Assembly (NCBI GenBank): GCA_020848455.1
Contig: JADLAB010000163.1
Location: forward strand, 1 to 64,000
Origin: Polyangiaceae bacterium
GTDB lineage: Bacteria > Myxococcota_A > Polyangia > Polyangiales > Polyangiaceae
Direction of reading: 5' to 3'
Length of the DNA: 64,000 nucleotides
Shown piece by piece: positions 40,351 through 48,769 of the stretch. The notes under the pieces are model-generated. The model was not told the DNA's origin. It saw only the letters and a program-made list of their open reading frames with translations, and did not search any database. Each line of letters opens with the position of its first letter. The stretch's first letter is position 1. The position numbers and the translations under genes were made by a program.

Positions 40351-41385
40351 CTAGGACGCGACGAGCTTGATCGGCGGGCGCAGGAGTCGGCGCGTGCGCG
40401 ACGGCGGGTGTCGCGGGCCCGCGACCTCCGCCTCGGTCGCGCGCGGGCCGCTCTCGGCGGCCGACGTGACCGCGCGCGGGCTCACCGCCGCCCGGCCGGC
40501 GCCCGGCGCGTAGCAGTGCTCGGGAGCCGGGAACGCCTGGCTCCGCACCTCGGCAGCGAAGGCGGCGGTCGCCTGACTGACGGCCTCGCCGAGCTCCGCG
40601 TAGCGCTTCACGAAGCGCGGCAGCCGGCCCACCGTGAGGCCGAGCATGTCGGCGCACACGAGCACCTGGCCGTCGCAGTCGGGACCCGCGCCGATGCCGA
40701 TGGTGGGCACGCTCACGGCGGCCGTGACGCGCGCCGCCACGTCCGGCGGCACGGCCTCGAGCACGATCGCGTACGCGCCGGCGTCCTCGAGGGCCTGGGC
40801 GTCGGTCACGATGCGCTGCGCCTCGGCGTCGCTCTTGCCCTGCACCTTGAAGCCGCCGAGCGCGTGCATGGACTGGGGCAAGAGGCCCACGTGACCCATC
40901 ACCGGGATCCCGGCGCGCACGATGCGCCGCGTGTGCTCGGCGTAGTCGGCGCCCCCTTCGAGCTTCACGCTCTCGGCCATCCCCCCCTTGACCAGCTTGC
41001 CCGCGCTCTCGAGCGCCTGGGCCGGCGAGATCTGGTAGCTCATGAACGGCATGTCGCCGACCACGTGCGCGCGCTCCGCTCCGCGTGCGACCGCGCGGCA
41101 GTGGTAGCAGACCTCGTCGAGCGTCACCGGGATGGTCGAGTCGCGGCCCTGGAACACCATGCCGAGCGAGTCGCCGACGAGCATCACGTCGACGCCGGCG
41201 CGGTCGAGCAACCGCGCCATGGTGAAGTCGTAGGCCGTGACCATCACGATGCGCTCGCTCGTCGCGACGCGCCCGTCGTCACCGAGGGTCTTGCGCGCGC
41301 GCAGATCGGGAGCGGTCACCTTGCGCGGTCGCGCCGCGCCACCACCGCCCGGCGCGCCAGCGCCGGAGCTCGAGCTTCCGTACAT
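40351..41385 (-). CDS. panB: Ketopantoate hydroxymethyltransferase PanB
   Basis: PanB transfers a hydroxymethyl group from 5,10-methylene-tetrahydrofolate to 2-oxoisovalerate, the first step of pantothenate synthesis. The ATG at 41385 gives 344 aa. Signatures: MVTAYDFTMARLLD, VDVMLVGDSLGMVFQG (metal-binding Asp), TLDEVCYHCRAV, VVGDMPFMSYQIS, KLEGGADYAEHT, GIPVMGHVGLLPQS, and SVPTIGIGAGPDCDGQVLVC near the end. Family members are about 265 aa, so the N-terminal Gly/Ser-rich leader (about 35 aa) and the last 50 Arg/Pro-rich residues are extra and probably disordered. It is 127 bp downstream of the kinase gene on the same strand. Confidence 0.95.
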   Translation of the reverse strand: MYGSSSSGAGAPGGGGAARPRKVTAPDLRARKTLGDDGRVATSERIVMVTAYDFTMARLLDRAGVDVMLVGDSLGMVFQGRDSTIPVTLDEVCYHCRAVARGAERAHVVGDMPFMSYQISPAQALESAGKLVKGGMAESVKLEGGADYAEHTRRIVRAGIPVMGHVGLLPQSMHALGGFKVQGKSDAEAQRIVTDAQALEDAGAYAIVLEAVPPDVAARVTAAVSVPTIGIGAGPDCDGQVLVCADMLGLTVGRLPRFVKRYAELGEAVSQATAAFAAEVRSQAFPAPEHCYAPGAGRAAVSPRAVTSAAESGPRATEAEVAGPRHPPSRTRRLLRPPIKLVAS

Positions 41386-41512
41386 GTGCCTCCGGGTCGC
41401 GGCCGGTCGGGCCGGCGGTGCTCCGCCGGCGCGAGCGCGGTCCACGCCTGCTCACAGTGTAGGGCAAATGACGCCCTTGCGCGACGCGGAATCGCACGTG
41501 CGCGTCGACACG

Positions 41513-43015
41513 TCACATGTTGCGCAGGAGCAAGAACGCCGCGATGCCGCCGCCGGCCAGCGCCAGGAGCACGATGACGATGGCGAGCCTCGAGGAGAAG
41601 CCCTTGGGGGGCGCTGCCAAGCTCGGTTGCGGCATGGCGCTCGTCCGCTGCACGGAGAGGGGCGGGCGCATGGGCTCGGTCGGGGCGAGCACCGGCGCCG
41701 GCGGCGGCAGATCGAGCGGCGCCATGTACGCCGTCCGCTGCGCCGGGGTCGTCGCCGGCATGGCGGGAGCCGTCGGGGCAGGGGCGTGCGACCCGGCGCG
41801 ACGCGTGGCGGCCGTCGGCTCGGGACCGACGGGCGCGGCGCCGGGCGGCGGGGCGCTCGACCGGGCGGGCTGCCCCGGCGCGGGCTGGCCCGGCGAGGGC
41901 AGCGTCGGCGCGGACGGGCCCACCGAGGGCGGCGCCGCGTGTCCCGGCGACCGGGCCGTCGGCGCTGCGCTCGTGGCCGCGATCCGGGCCGCGCGCGCCT
42001 TCGTGATCGCCTCGGCGGCCTCCGGCGAGATGCGCTCGGTGGCGGCCCAGCCCATCGCCCCCGCGAGGGGGTCCGGCTCGCTCCCCGGCGCCATCGCCGC
42101 GAGCGGCTGGGTGCGCTTCTCGAGGGCCTTCTGGATGCGCTCGAGCTCCTGCGCGAAGGCCGTGGCCGACGCGAAGCGCGCGGTGGGGTCCTTCGCGAGG
42201 GCCTTGAGGACGATGGCGTCGAGCTCCGGCGGCACGCCGCGGCCGTGCTTCGACGGAGGGTCGGGCTCGCGGAACACGTGCGCGCGCGCCATGTCGGTCG
42301 TGTTGATGGCGTCGTCGAAGGGACCCTGGCCCGCGAGCAGCATGTAGAGCACGAGCCCCATCGCGTAGATGTCGCCGCGGTGGTCCACCGGCGAGCCGCG
42401 CGCCTGCTCGGGCGAGAAGAACCGGGGCGTGCCCACGATGACGCCCGTGCTCGTGGGCACGGCGAGCGGCGCGGGCGCGGTCGCGGAGCCGTCGCGCACC
42501 TTGGCGACGCCGAAGTCGAGCACCTTGACGGTGCGCTCCTCGCCGGAGCGGGCGGGGTCGCACACGAACAGGTTGTCGAGCTTGATGTCGCGGTGGATGA
42601 GTCCGGCCTCGTGCGCCGCCCCGAGCCCCGCGAGCGCCTGGCGGCACAGGGCCAGGGCCTCGACCACCGGCAGCTTGCCCCGCGCGGCGAGCTCCTCGCG
42701 CAGCGAGCGCCCCTTCAGGAGCTCCATCACGAGAAAGGGGCGCCCCGCGGCGGCGGTCACGTCGAAGTCCGTCACGCGGACGAGGTTCGGGTGGGTGAGT
42801 CGCGCCAGGGCCTGCGCCTCGAGCCGGATGCGGTCGATGAGCGCCGGCTGACCGGCCAGTCGCTCGTGCAGCACCTTGGCGACGACGCGCGTGCCGAGCA
42901 GCACGTGCTCGGCCTCGAGCACCTGGCCCATGCCGCCCTCGCCGAGGGTGCGCACGGTCCGGTAGCGCTCGTGACCCGCCAGCGGATCGTCGCTCTCTTC
43001 CTCTGGCGCGCCCAT
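41513..43015 (-). CDS. Transmembrane Ser/Thr protein kinase (PknB-like)
   Basis: The 500-aa product is a Hanks-type kinase. The P-loop is GEGGMGQV (25-32), the ATP-anchoring Lys is Lys47 (VVAKVL), the catalytic loop is HRDIKLDN with Asp143, and the metal loop is DFG at 167-169. GTPRFFSPEQARG is the activation-loop end and DIYAMGLVLYMLL the alpha-F helix. Residues 300-470 are a Pro/Ala/Ser/Thr-rich linker with no sensor, then one membrane helix (LAIVIVLLALAGGGIAAFLLL) and four residues outside. The topology implies the kinase domain faces the cytoplasm and is tethered by its C-terminus. No phosphatase gene is adjacent. Confidence 0.94.
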   Translation of the reverse strand: MGAPEEESDDPLAGHERYRTVRTLGEGGMGQVLEAEHVLLGTRVVAKVLHERLAGQPALIDRIRLEAQALARLTHPNLVRVTDFDVTAAAGRPFLVMELLKGRSLREELAARGKLPVVEALALCRQALAGLGAAHEAGLIHRDIKLDNLFVCDPARSGEERTVKVLDFGVAKVRDGSATAPAPLAVPTSTGVIVGTPRFFSPEQARGSPVDHRGDIYAMGLVLYMLLAGQGPFDDAINTTDMARAHVFREPDPPSKHGRGVPPELDAIVLKALAKDPTARFASATAFAQELERIQKALEKRTQPLAAMAPGSEPDPLAGAMGWAATERISPEAAEAITKARAARIAATSAAPTARSPGHAAPPSVGPSAPTLPSPGQPAPGQPARSSAPPPGAAPVGPEPTAATRRAGSHAPAPTAPAMPATTPAQRTAYMAPLDLPPPAPVLAPTEPMRPPLSVQRTSAMPQPSLAAPPKGFSSRLAIVIVLLALAGGGIAAFLLLRNM

Positions 43016-43155
43016 GTCGGGGCCGCGGTCTACAGCGGCGGGGATGGGCGATCAATCGCTTCCGCCGGCGCCGCGCGCCCGGAGACCGGCGCAAGCCGGG
43101 CAGCACGCGAACCGAGCGAAGGGACGTGGACCGTCGAGAGGGTCGACGATACCGC

Positions 43156-43231
43156 TGGTGGACCTGAGGGGACTCGAACCCCTGACTTCTGCATTGCGAA
43201 CGCAGCGCTCTCCCAACTGAGCTACAGGCCC
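43156..43231 (-). tRNA. tRNA-Ala (CGC)
   Basis: On the minus strand the acceptor GGGCCTG pairs with CAGGTCC (one G-T). The anticodon stem CTGCG/TGCAG encloses TTCGCAA, giving anticodon CGC, and the T arm reads GGGGTTCGAGTCCCC. The 3' ACCA is encoded. CGC reads the GCG codons that dominate this GC-rich genome. Confidence 0.94.
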
Positions 43232-43358
43232 GGCGTCGAGGCGCGCACACTAGCCTTGCCGTCACGGGCGTCAAGTCCATCTCGCACCGGAGCCGGGCCG
43301 GCGCTTCACAGTTCTTCACGCCGCGGCGCGGATCCGCTTCACACGCGCGCCGAATCCT

Positions 43359-43378
43359 GACTCGCGAGGAGGCGAGTC
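43359..43378 (+). promoter_or_regulatory. Hairpin presenting the ribosome-binding site before the Spy-like gene
   Basis: GACTCGC and GCGAGTC form a perfect 7-bp stem with loop GAGGAG, and the ATG follows directly at 43379. The loop is the Shine-Dalgarno, so the hairpin places it accessible at its apex, and its right arm abuts the start codon. It may set or regulate translation. Confidence 0.5.
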
Positions 43379-43981
43379 ATGTTCGGTTTTGCCATTGGAT
43401 TCGTGAGTCTGTGTGCCCTCATCGCGGTCGTGCGGCGCGGCCGCCATTTCGCGTTCGGGCGCCACGGTTGCGGCGGCCACGGCTGGGGTGGTCGCGGGTA
43501 CCGCGGTTGCGGAGGTGGCTCTGGTGGAGGCTGCGGTGGCGGCCACGCGCCGGGCGGCGGGAGCGGCTGGGGCGGCTGGGACGAATCGAGCGCGCTCGGC
43601 GGCGACGAGGGGGTCGACCCGACCTCGGGCGGCAGCGGGCCGTTCTGGCTCCGCGCGGTGCTCGCGCGGCTCGAGACCACGCCGACCCAGAAGCGGGCCA
43701 TCGGCGCCGCGGTCGAGGCGTTCGCCAAGGAGGTGCGTCCGCTCCGCGACGAGCTGCGCCAGTCGCAGAAGGACCTCGCGGCGGTCTACCGCGGCGCGTA
43801 CTTCGACGAGTCGGTCCTCGGCCACGTGTTCGGGCGTCACGACGAGGTGATCGAGCGCTTTCGCCGCGCTGCCGTGGGCCTGCTCGCCAAGGTGCACGAG
43901 GTGCTCGACGAGGAGCAGCGCGCGCGCCTCGCGAAGGTGCTGGAGGCGGGCGTAGGCCGGAGCGTGCCGCGCTGGATCTGA
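43379..43981 (+). CDS. Spy/CpxP-like periplasmic protein with Gly/His/Cys-rich N-terminal region
   Basis: The 200-aa product begins with a hydrophobic signal-like segment (MFGFAIGFVSLCALIAVV) then a Gly/Trp/Cys/His-rich stretch (residues 25-70, for example HGCGGHGWGGRGYRGCGG), a likely metal-binding region. Residues 90-195 are helical with ETTPTQKRAIGAA (a LTxxQ-like motif) and LLAKVHEVLDEEQRARLAKVLE, the Spy/CpxP/heavy-metal-sensor pattern of envelope chaperones that respond to stress or metals. It is followed 29 bp later by a 63-aa exported protein with a good RBS, so the pair is probably one operon. Confidence 0.8.
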   Translation: MFGFAIGFVSLCALIAVVRRGRHFAFGRHGCGGHGWGGRGYRGCGGGSGGGCGGGHAPGGGSGWGGWDESSALGGDEGVDPTSGGSGPFWLRAVLARLETTPTQKRAIGAAVEAFAKEVRPLRDELRQSQKDLAAVYRGAYFDESVLGHVFGRHDEVIERFRRAAVGLLAKVHEVLDEEQRARLAKVLEAGVGRSVPRWI

Positions 43982-44010
43982 GACGCGACGAACGACGAAG
44001 GAGCAAGATC

Positions 44011-44202
44011 ATGGTGCGTCGAAAGCTGACCATCGCGCTACTGGCGCTCACGAGCGTGAGCGGCTTCGCCTGGGGCTTCGCGAGCCTCGGCCACTGCGCG
44101 GCCTCGCGCCGCCAGCACTTCGAAGAGAAGGTCCGCGACATCTGCCTGGATGCCGCCCGTCAGGCGGTCCGGGCGGAGTCGGCCGGCCCGGTCGCTCCGT
44201 AG
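44011..44202 (+). CDS. Small exported partner of the Spy-like protein
   Basis: The ATG at 44011 (RBS GAAGGAGCAAG) gives 63 aa. Residues 1-25 form a hydrophobic signal or anchor (KLTIALLALTSVSGFAWGFA), then HCAASRRQHFEEKVRDICLDAARQAVRAES, a charged helix with two Cys. No family is recognised. The stop TAG is the start of repeat copy D. Context suggests a role with the Spy-like protein. Confidence 0.65.
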   Translation: MVRRKLTIALLALTSVSGFAWGFASLGHCAASRRQHFEEKVRDICLDAARQAVRAESAGPVAP

Positions 44203-44256
44203 AAGGAAACTCGGCTCCAGCGTGACGTGGCTTCAGACTTCGGGCTTCCCCGCAGC
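44200..44256 (+). repeat. Interspersed intergenic repeat, copy D, starting at a stop codon
   Basis: The repeat begins with the TAG stop of the 63-aa protein. It matches the start of copy B (9461) at 22 of the first 25 positions and continues with GGCTTCAGACTTCGGGCTTCC, the sub-repeat type also found in copies A and C. Confidence 0.7.
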
Positions 44257-44287
44257 CCGCGCGCCGGCACGGATTGCCGGCGCGCGG
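44257..44287 (+). terminator. Perfect 13-bp hairpin
   Basis: CCGCGCGCCGGCA and TGCCGGCGCGCGG form an uninterrupted 13-bp stem with loop CGGAT. It lies between repeat copy D and the universal-stress gene, in position to end transcription from the Spy-like operon. No U-tract is seen. Confidence 0.5.
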
Positions 44288-44308
44288 CGGCTCATCTAGT
44301 GCCTGAGC

Positions 44309-45187
44309 ATGGTGTTCGATCACATCCTCGCGGCGACCGATTTTTCGGGTGAGTCGACGGCCGGCGCCCTCGTCGCGGCGGCCCTCGCGAAGCGGCTCGC
44401 GGCGAAGCTGTCGTTCATGCACGTCGCGACCGACGTTCCGGCCGCGCCCGACGGGCGCACGAGCGCGGACGAGCTGCGCCTGGCAGGCGCCACGGCCGAG
44501 CTCGAGGCGCTCGTGAAGCTCGCCCGGGACAGCTTCGGCGCCCAGGCGGAGTCCTTCGTCGTGTGCGACGCCGTGCCGGCCGACGCGATCGTCGCGGCGG
44601 CGGTGAAGTACGGGGCCGACCTCGTGTGCACCGGCGCACACGGGCGCGGGGGTCTCAGCGGGCTACTCATGGGCAGCGTCGCCGAGCGCGTGCTGCGCCA
44701 GGCGCCGTGCGCGGTGCTGACGACCCGCCAGACCGAGCCCCCGACGAGCGTGGACGGCCTGCTCGGCCTCGTCGTCTGCGGCACCGACTTCTCGGAGCCG
44801 TCGCGGCGGGCGCTCGTCACGGCTGCGGAGCTCGCGCGCGCCTTCGACGCGGAGCTCACGGTGGCGCACGTCACCGATCCGACCGTTCCCACCGCGTCGC
44901 GCGGCAGCCTCGTGTCGCTCGACGACCGCGAGGCCGAGCTCAACCGCGAGCTGGCGGAGCTGTGTCGCGCGGTGCTCGGCGAGGGCGGGTACAAGACGCG
45001 CCTGCTCGTCGGCGCCAATGCCGCCGCCACGCTGTGCGACTACGCGCGCGACATGGGCGCGTCGCTCGTCGTGATCTCGACGCACGGCAGGACCGGGCTC
45101 GCGCGCCTGCTCATCGGCAGCGTCGCCGAGAAGGTCGTGAAGGCCTCGAGCGTGCCCGCCCTGACGCTCCGGCCGCTGCGCCGCTGA
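44309..45187 (+). CDS. Tandem universal stress protein (UspA family)
   Basis: The 292-aa protein is two UspA domains joined head to tail, about residues 1-145 and 150-290. Each begins with a D-F-S strand end (ILAATDFSGES; LVVCGTDFSEPS) and carries an ATP-binding G2xG9xGS motif: GAHGRGGLSGLLMGS and STHGRTGLARLLIGS. Both glycine motifs are intact, suggesting ATP binding. The family supports survival under stress and starvation. No operon partner is visible; the following gene begins about 70 bp later on the same strand. Confidence 0.93.
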   Translation: MVFDHILAATDFSGESTAGALVAAALAKRLAAKLSFMHVATDVPAAPDGRTSADELRLAGATAELEALVKLARDSFGAQAESFVVCDAVPADAIVAAAVKYGADLVCTGAHGRGGLSGLLMGSVAERVLRQAPCAVLTTRQTEPPTSVDGLLGLVVCGTDFSEPSRRALVTAAELARAFDAELTVAHVTDPTVPTASRGSLVSLDDREAELNRELAELCRAVLGEGGYKTRLLVGANAAATLCDYARDMGASLVVISTHGRTGLARLLIGSVAEKVVKASSVPALTLRPLRR

Positions 45188-45257
45188 GCGCTCCGAGCCC
45201 GAGGTGCGCTGCGGCCAAGCTGCCGCCGTCTTGTGGAGTCGGCGCATACCTGAGAAG

Positions 45258-47648
45258 ATGACCAAGTTCCGAAAGCCTTGGTCTTCGAGGATGCCGATGC
45301 GCGCTCTTTTCGTGGCGACGGGGGTCTTGCTGCTGGGTGGTCTCGGTGCCGGTGCGCTCGCGACCGGGTGCGGGTCGGGCGAGACGGGAGACGGCTCGGG
45401 CGGAGCCGTCACGAGCTCGACCGGGACCGGCGCGACCGGGGGCCACGGGGCGACCGGGGGCGGCGGCGGCGTCGGCGCCACGGGCGGGCAGGGTGGCCAG
45501 GGCGGTGAGGCCTGCGTGCCCGGCAGCGAGGAGCTCTGCGACGGGGTCGACAACAACTGCGACGACGTCACCGACGAGGGCTGCCTGTGCGTGCTCGGCC
45601 AGGTCGAGGACTGCTACACCGGCGACCCGTCGCTGGTCGGTGTGGGCGCCTGCGCCATGGGGCAGCAGACCTGCGACATCCACGGCGTCTACGGCACCTG
45701 CGACAACGAGGTGCTCCCCTCGAGCGAGGTGTGCGACGGGGCCGACAACGACTGCAACCACGACATCGACGACGGCCTCGGCACGGTCACGTGCGGCCTC
45801 GGCATGTGCCAGCAGACCGTCGCCGCGTGCGAGAACGGCCAGCCCGTGCCGTGCATCCCGGGCACGCCGAACCCGGTGGAGGGCTGCGACGGCACCGACG
45901 ACAACTGCAACGGCACGGTCGACGAGGGGTGCAGCTGCGTCAACGGCACGACGCAGCCCTGCTACACGGGTGCGCCCAACACCCGCGGCGTCGGTGAGTG
46001 CAAGGACGGCCTGCAGACCTGCGTCAACGGCGCGTGGAGCGGTTGCTCCGGCGACGTCACGCCGACGAGCGAGGTCTGCGACACGAAGGACAACGACTGC
46101 AACGACAGCGTCGACGACGGCGACCCGGGCGGCGGTGCGGCCTGCAGCACGGGCAACCTCGGCTGGTGCTCCTTCGGCGTGCGGCATTGCCAGACCGGGT
46201 CGGTCGTGTGCGTGCAGACGCACCAGTCCGAGCCCGAGACCTGCAACAACATCGACGACGACTGCGACGGCACGGTCGACGACGGCAACCCGGGCGGCGG
46301 CGCCGTGTGCAACACGGGCCTGTTCGGTGTGTGCTCGGTCGGCACGCGCACGTGCCAGGGCGGGCAGCTCGAGTGCGTGCAGAACGTGTCCTCGTCGAGC
46401 GAGACCTGCGACGGGCTCGACAACGATTGCGACGGCACGGTCGACGATGGCAACCCGGGCGGCGGCGCCGCCTGCCAGACCGGCCAGCAGGGCGTCTGCG
46501 CGCCCGGCACGCGTCAGTGTCAAGGCGGGCAGCTCGTGTGCGTGCAGAACGTGTCCTCGTCGAACGAGACGTGCGACGGGCTCGACAACGACTGCGACGG
46601 GGCGGTCGACGACGGCGATCCGGGCGGCGGCACGGGGTGCTCGACCGGCCTCTCGGGGGTGTGTGCCCCCGGTACCACGCACTGCGTCGGCGGTGCCGTG
46701 TCGTGCGTGCAGAACGTGGAGTCGTCGCCGGAGCAGTGCGATCTACTCGACAACAACTGCAACGGGCAGACGGACGAGGGCAATCCTGGCGGTGGTGGGG
46801 TCTGCGGCACCGGTCTGCTCGGCGTGTGCAACGCCGGCACCCGCACGTGCCAGAGCGGCACGCTCAACTGCGTCCAGAACGTCCAGCCCTCGAGCGAGGT
46901 GTGCGACAACCTCGACAACAACTGCAACGGCAACACCGACGAGAACGATCCAGGCGGTGGCGGGGCGTGCACGACGGGCCTGCTCGGCGTCTGCTCGCCG
47001 GGCGTGCAGCACTGCGTGACCGGTGCGCTGAGCTGCGTGCAGAACGTGCAGGCGTCGGCCGAGAACTGCGGCAACGGCCTCGACGACGACTGCAACGGCA
47101 CGGTCAACAACGGCTGCTGCACGAACTCGGTCGTCGACGGACCCTTCGAGGCGGGCGCGCCCTGGCCCGCGTGGACCCAGGCGTCGACCTGCTGCAGTAC
47201 GCCCATCTGCTCGGTGGCGAGCTGCTGCGGCGGCCAGGCCTGGTGCTACCCGCACGCGGGCACCTACTGGTCGTGGTTCGGCGGCGTGTCGGGCGCGACC
47301 GAGGACTCGTCCGTCAGCCAGACGCTCACCATCCCGGTCGGCGCGACGACCCTGTCCTTCTACTTCATGATGCCCGCCTGCGCGGGAGGCGCGGCGGCGG
47401 GCGCCGACTACCTGCGGCTCTACATCGACGGCGTGCAGGTCTGGGTGGCGACGAGGACCGCGCCGCCCGCCGGCGTCGCGTGCGACGGAACGACCTGGGT
47501 CCTGCAGAACGTCAACGTGGCCGCCTACGCGAACGGCGGGTCGCACACGCTCAACTTCGCGAGCCGCACCTACGGGACCGGCACCGCCGGCGACCAGGTC
47601 ACGAACTTCATGGTCGACGACGTCGCGCTCAACTACTGCGTGCCGTGA
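45258..47648 (+). CDS. Lipoprotein with about ten MopE-like metal-binding repeats and a C-terminal beta domain
   Basis: The 796-aa product (ATG 45258) has a signal ending in a lipobox ALATGCGS, then a Gly/Thr/Ser linker. About ten repeats of 45-50 residues follow, built on C-D-G-x-D-N-D/N-C-D/N-G-x-V-D-D/E-G (for example CDGVDNNCDD, CDGLDNDCDGTVDDG, CDNLDNNCNGNTDE), each paired with a CQTGxxGVC-type strand. This is the Cu-binding MopE motif, common in myxobacteria. The last 170 residues (FEAGAPWPAWTQASTCC, VSQTLTIPVGATTLSFYFMMP, QVTNFMVDDVALNYC) form a beta-sandwich, possibly carbohydrate-binding. The protein probably displays metal-binding modules on the cell surface. Confidence 0.85.
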   Translation: MTKFRKPWSSRMPMRALFVATGVLLLGGLGAGALATGCGSGETGDGSGGAVTSSTGTGATGGHGATGGGGGVGATGGQGGQGGEACVPGSEELCDGVDNNCDDVTDEGCLCVLGQVEDCYTGDPSLVGVGACAMGQQTCDIHGVYGTCDNEVLPSSEVCDGADNDCNHDIDDGLGTVTCGLGMCQQTVAACENGQPVPCIPGTPNPVEGCDGTDDNCNGTVDEGCSCVNGTTQPCYTGAPNTRGVGECKDGLQTCVNGAWSGCSGDVTPTSEVCDTKDNDCNDSVDDGDPGGGAACSTGNLGWCSFGVRHCQTGSVVCVQTHQSEPETCNNIDDDCDGTVDDGNPGGGAVCNTGLFGVCSVGTRTCQGGQLECVQNVSSSSETCDGLDNDCDGTVDDGNPGGGAACQTGQQGVCAPGTRQCQGGQLVCVQNVSSSNETCDGLDNDCDGAVDDGDPGGGTGCSTGLSGVCAPGTTHCVGGAVSCVQNVESSPEQCDLLDNNCNGQTDEGNPGGGGVCGTGLLGVCNAGTRTCQSGTLNCVQNVQPSSEVCDNLDNNCNGNTDENDPGGGGACTTGLLGVCSPGVQHCVTGALSCVQNVQASAENCGNGLDDDCNGTVNNGCCTNSVVDGPFEAGAPWPAWTQASTCCSTPICSVASCCGGQAWCYPHAGTYWSWFGGVSGATEDSSVSQTLTIPVGATTLSFYFMMPACAGGAAAGADYLRLYIDGVQVWVATRTAPPAGVACDGTTWVLQNVNVAAYANGGSHTLNFASRTYGTGTAGDQVTNFMVDDVALNYCVP

Positions 47649-47656
47649 CCCCTGCC

Positions 47657-47680
47657 CGGGCGCGCGGGCTCGCGCGCCCG
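47657..47680. terminator. 10-bp hairpin between convergent genes
   Basis: CGGGCGCGCG and CGCGCGCCCG form a perfect stem with loop GGCT, 8 bp after the MopE-repeat gene stop. It can serve both that gene and the convergent TerB-like gene. No U-tract is seen. Confidence 0.45.
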
Positions 47681-47715
47681 CGCGCGCTCGGTGGGCGGTG
47701 CGTGCGCCGCGCCGC

Positions 47716-48660
47716 TCACTTGCGGCCGAGGCCGAGGCTCTGGCGCAGTGCCCCGAGCGGCTCGCTCAGGACGGCCCAGTAGTCCCAGCTCGGCGACGCG
47801 AGATCGACCCCGAGGCCCGCGCCTCGCTCCCACGCGCGCGCGAGGCCCTCGGGGTCGTAGGTGCTCGCGCCCACCTTCGCGAGCGGGCGCGTCTCGACGC
47901 CGGCCTCGAGCTCGAGGCGCACGAAGAAGAGGTACGCGAACGGGTCGGTGTGGCGGTAGCCCGCGGTGAAGGCGGCGGTCTCGAGCTCGCCGCCGGGATC
48001 GGTGCCGTAGCCCGACAGGACGTGGCTGAAATCGTGGCGCAACACGTGCTCGGGCGGACCGCGGCGCTCGCCCGGCATGGCGAAGCCGTTGTCCGCGCAG
48101 TAGCGATGGTAGGCCGCGCCGAAGGAGTCGCGCGGGTAGTGGCCGAGCGCCGCGAAGCGCTCGGCGAGCGCCTCGTCCTCGGGCAGGCTCGCGGTCGTCC
48201 CGACCAGGCGGAGCAGGGCGGTGAGCCCGTCCTCGATGTAGGTCTCGCTGAAGCGATCCATGGCCCAGATGCGGCGCATGAGATCGAAGCGCAGGCCCTG
48301 CATCTGCTCGACGGCGAGCTTGCGGAGCGCGCGCAGGCTCGCGTCGGGCAGGTCGAGCGCCTCGGCGAAGCGCTCGACGAGCTCCGACTCTTCCTCGCTT
48401 GCCTCGCCGTCGATCATGCTCGTCACGATGAGCAGGTGGGCGAGCTGCCGGCGCAGCGCGTCCTCGGCGAGCCCGGCCGCGAGCGCCTCGGGGGTCGATG
48501 GCTCGAGCGCGTCGAGATCGGTCTCGACGCCGAGCACGCGCGCCGCGGCGCCGAGCACCCAGCGCTCGGCGGCGTCGAAGGAGCCGTTCGCCATCGCCAC
48601 GGCCTTGATGGCGCGGAGCGCCTCGAACGCACTTGCTGGGGGGGGCGCGGGCAGGAGCAT
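47716..48660 (-). CDS. TerB-like and Coq4-like fusion protein
   Basis: The ATG at 48660 gives 314 aa, cytoplasmic. Residues 10-130 resemble a TerB-type helical domain (ALRAIKAVAMANGSFDAAERWVLGAAARVLG, LLIVTSMIDGEASEEE) with acidic residues that could bind metal. The C-terminal half contains HVLRHDFSHVLSGYGTDPGGELETAAF: His209-Asp210-x-x-His213 plus Glu225, the zinc-binding pattern of the Coq4 family. Coq4 itself decarboxylates and hydroxylates ubiquinone precursors. A fusion of these two folds is unusual. Divergent from the alpha-2-macroglobulin gene by about 110 bp. Confidence 0.7.
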   Translation of the reverse strand: MLLPAPPPASAFEALRAIKAVAMANGSFDAAERWVLGAAARVLGVETDLDALEPSTPEALAAGLAEDALRRQLAHLLIVTSMIDGEASEEESELVERFAEALDLPDASLRALRKLAVEQMQGLRFDLMRRIWAMDRFSETYIEDGLTALLRLVGTTASLPEDEALAERFAALGHYPRDSFGAAYHRYCADNGFAMPGERRGPPEHVLRHDFSHVLSGYGTDPGGELETAAFTAGYRHTDPFAYLFFVRLELEAGVETRPLAKVGASTYDPEGLARAWERGAGLGVDLASPSWDYWAVLSEPLGALRQSLGLGRK

Positions 48661-48769
48661 GGGGAGGTCGATCCTAGCAGGCGGCGCGAGCGCGCGGGAA
48701 TGCCGCGCCGCGCGACCGGCGTTGTGGCACGCGGCGCGGCTCGGGCGGCGAGCGCGCCGCGGAGGTGCC

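Noticed and set aside
45538..47120. Regularly spaced repeats that could suggest a CRISPR array
   Set aside because: They are in-frame protein repeats of the MopE type with divergent DNA sequence and no constant repeat/spacer structure.
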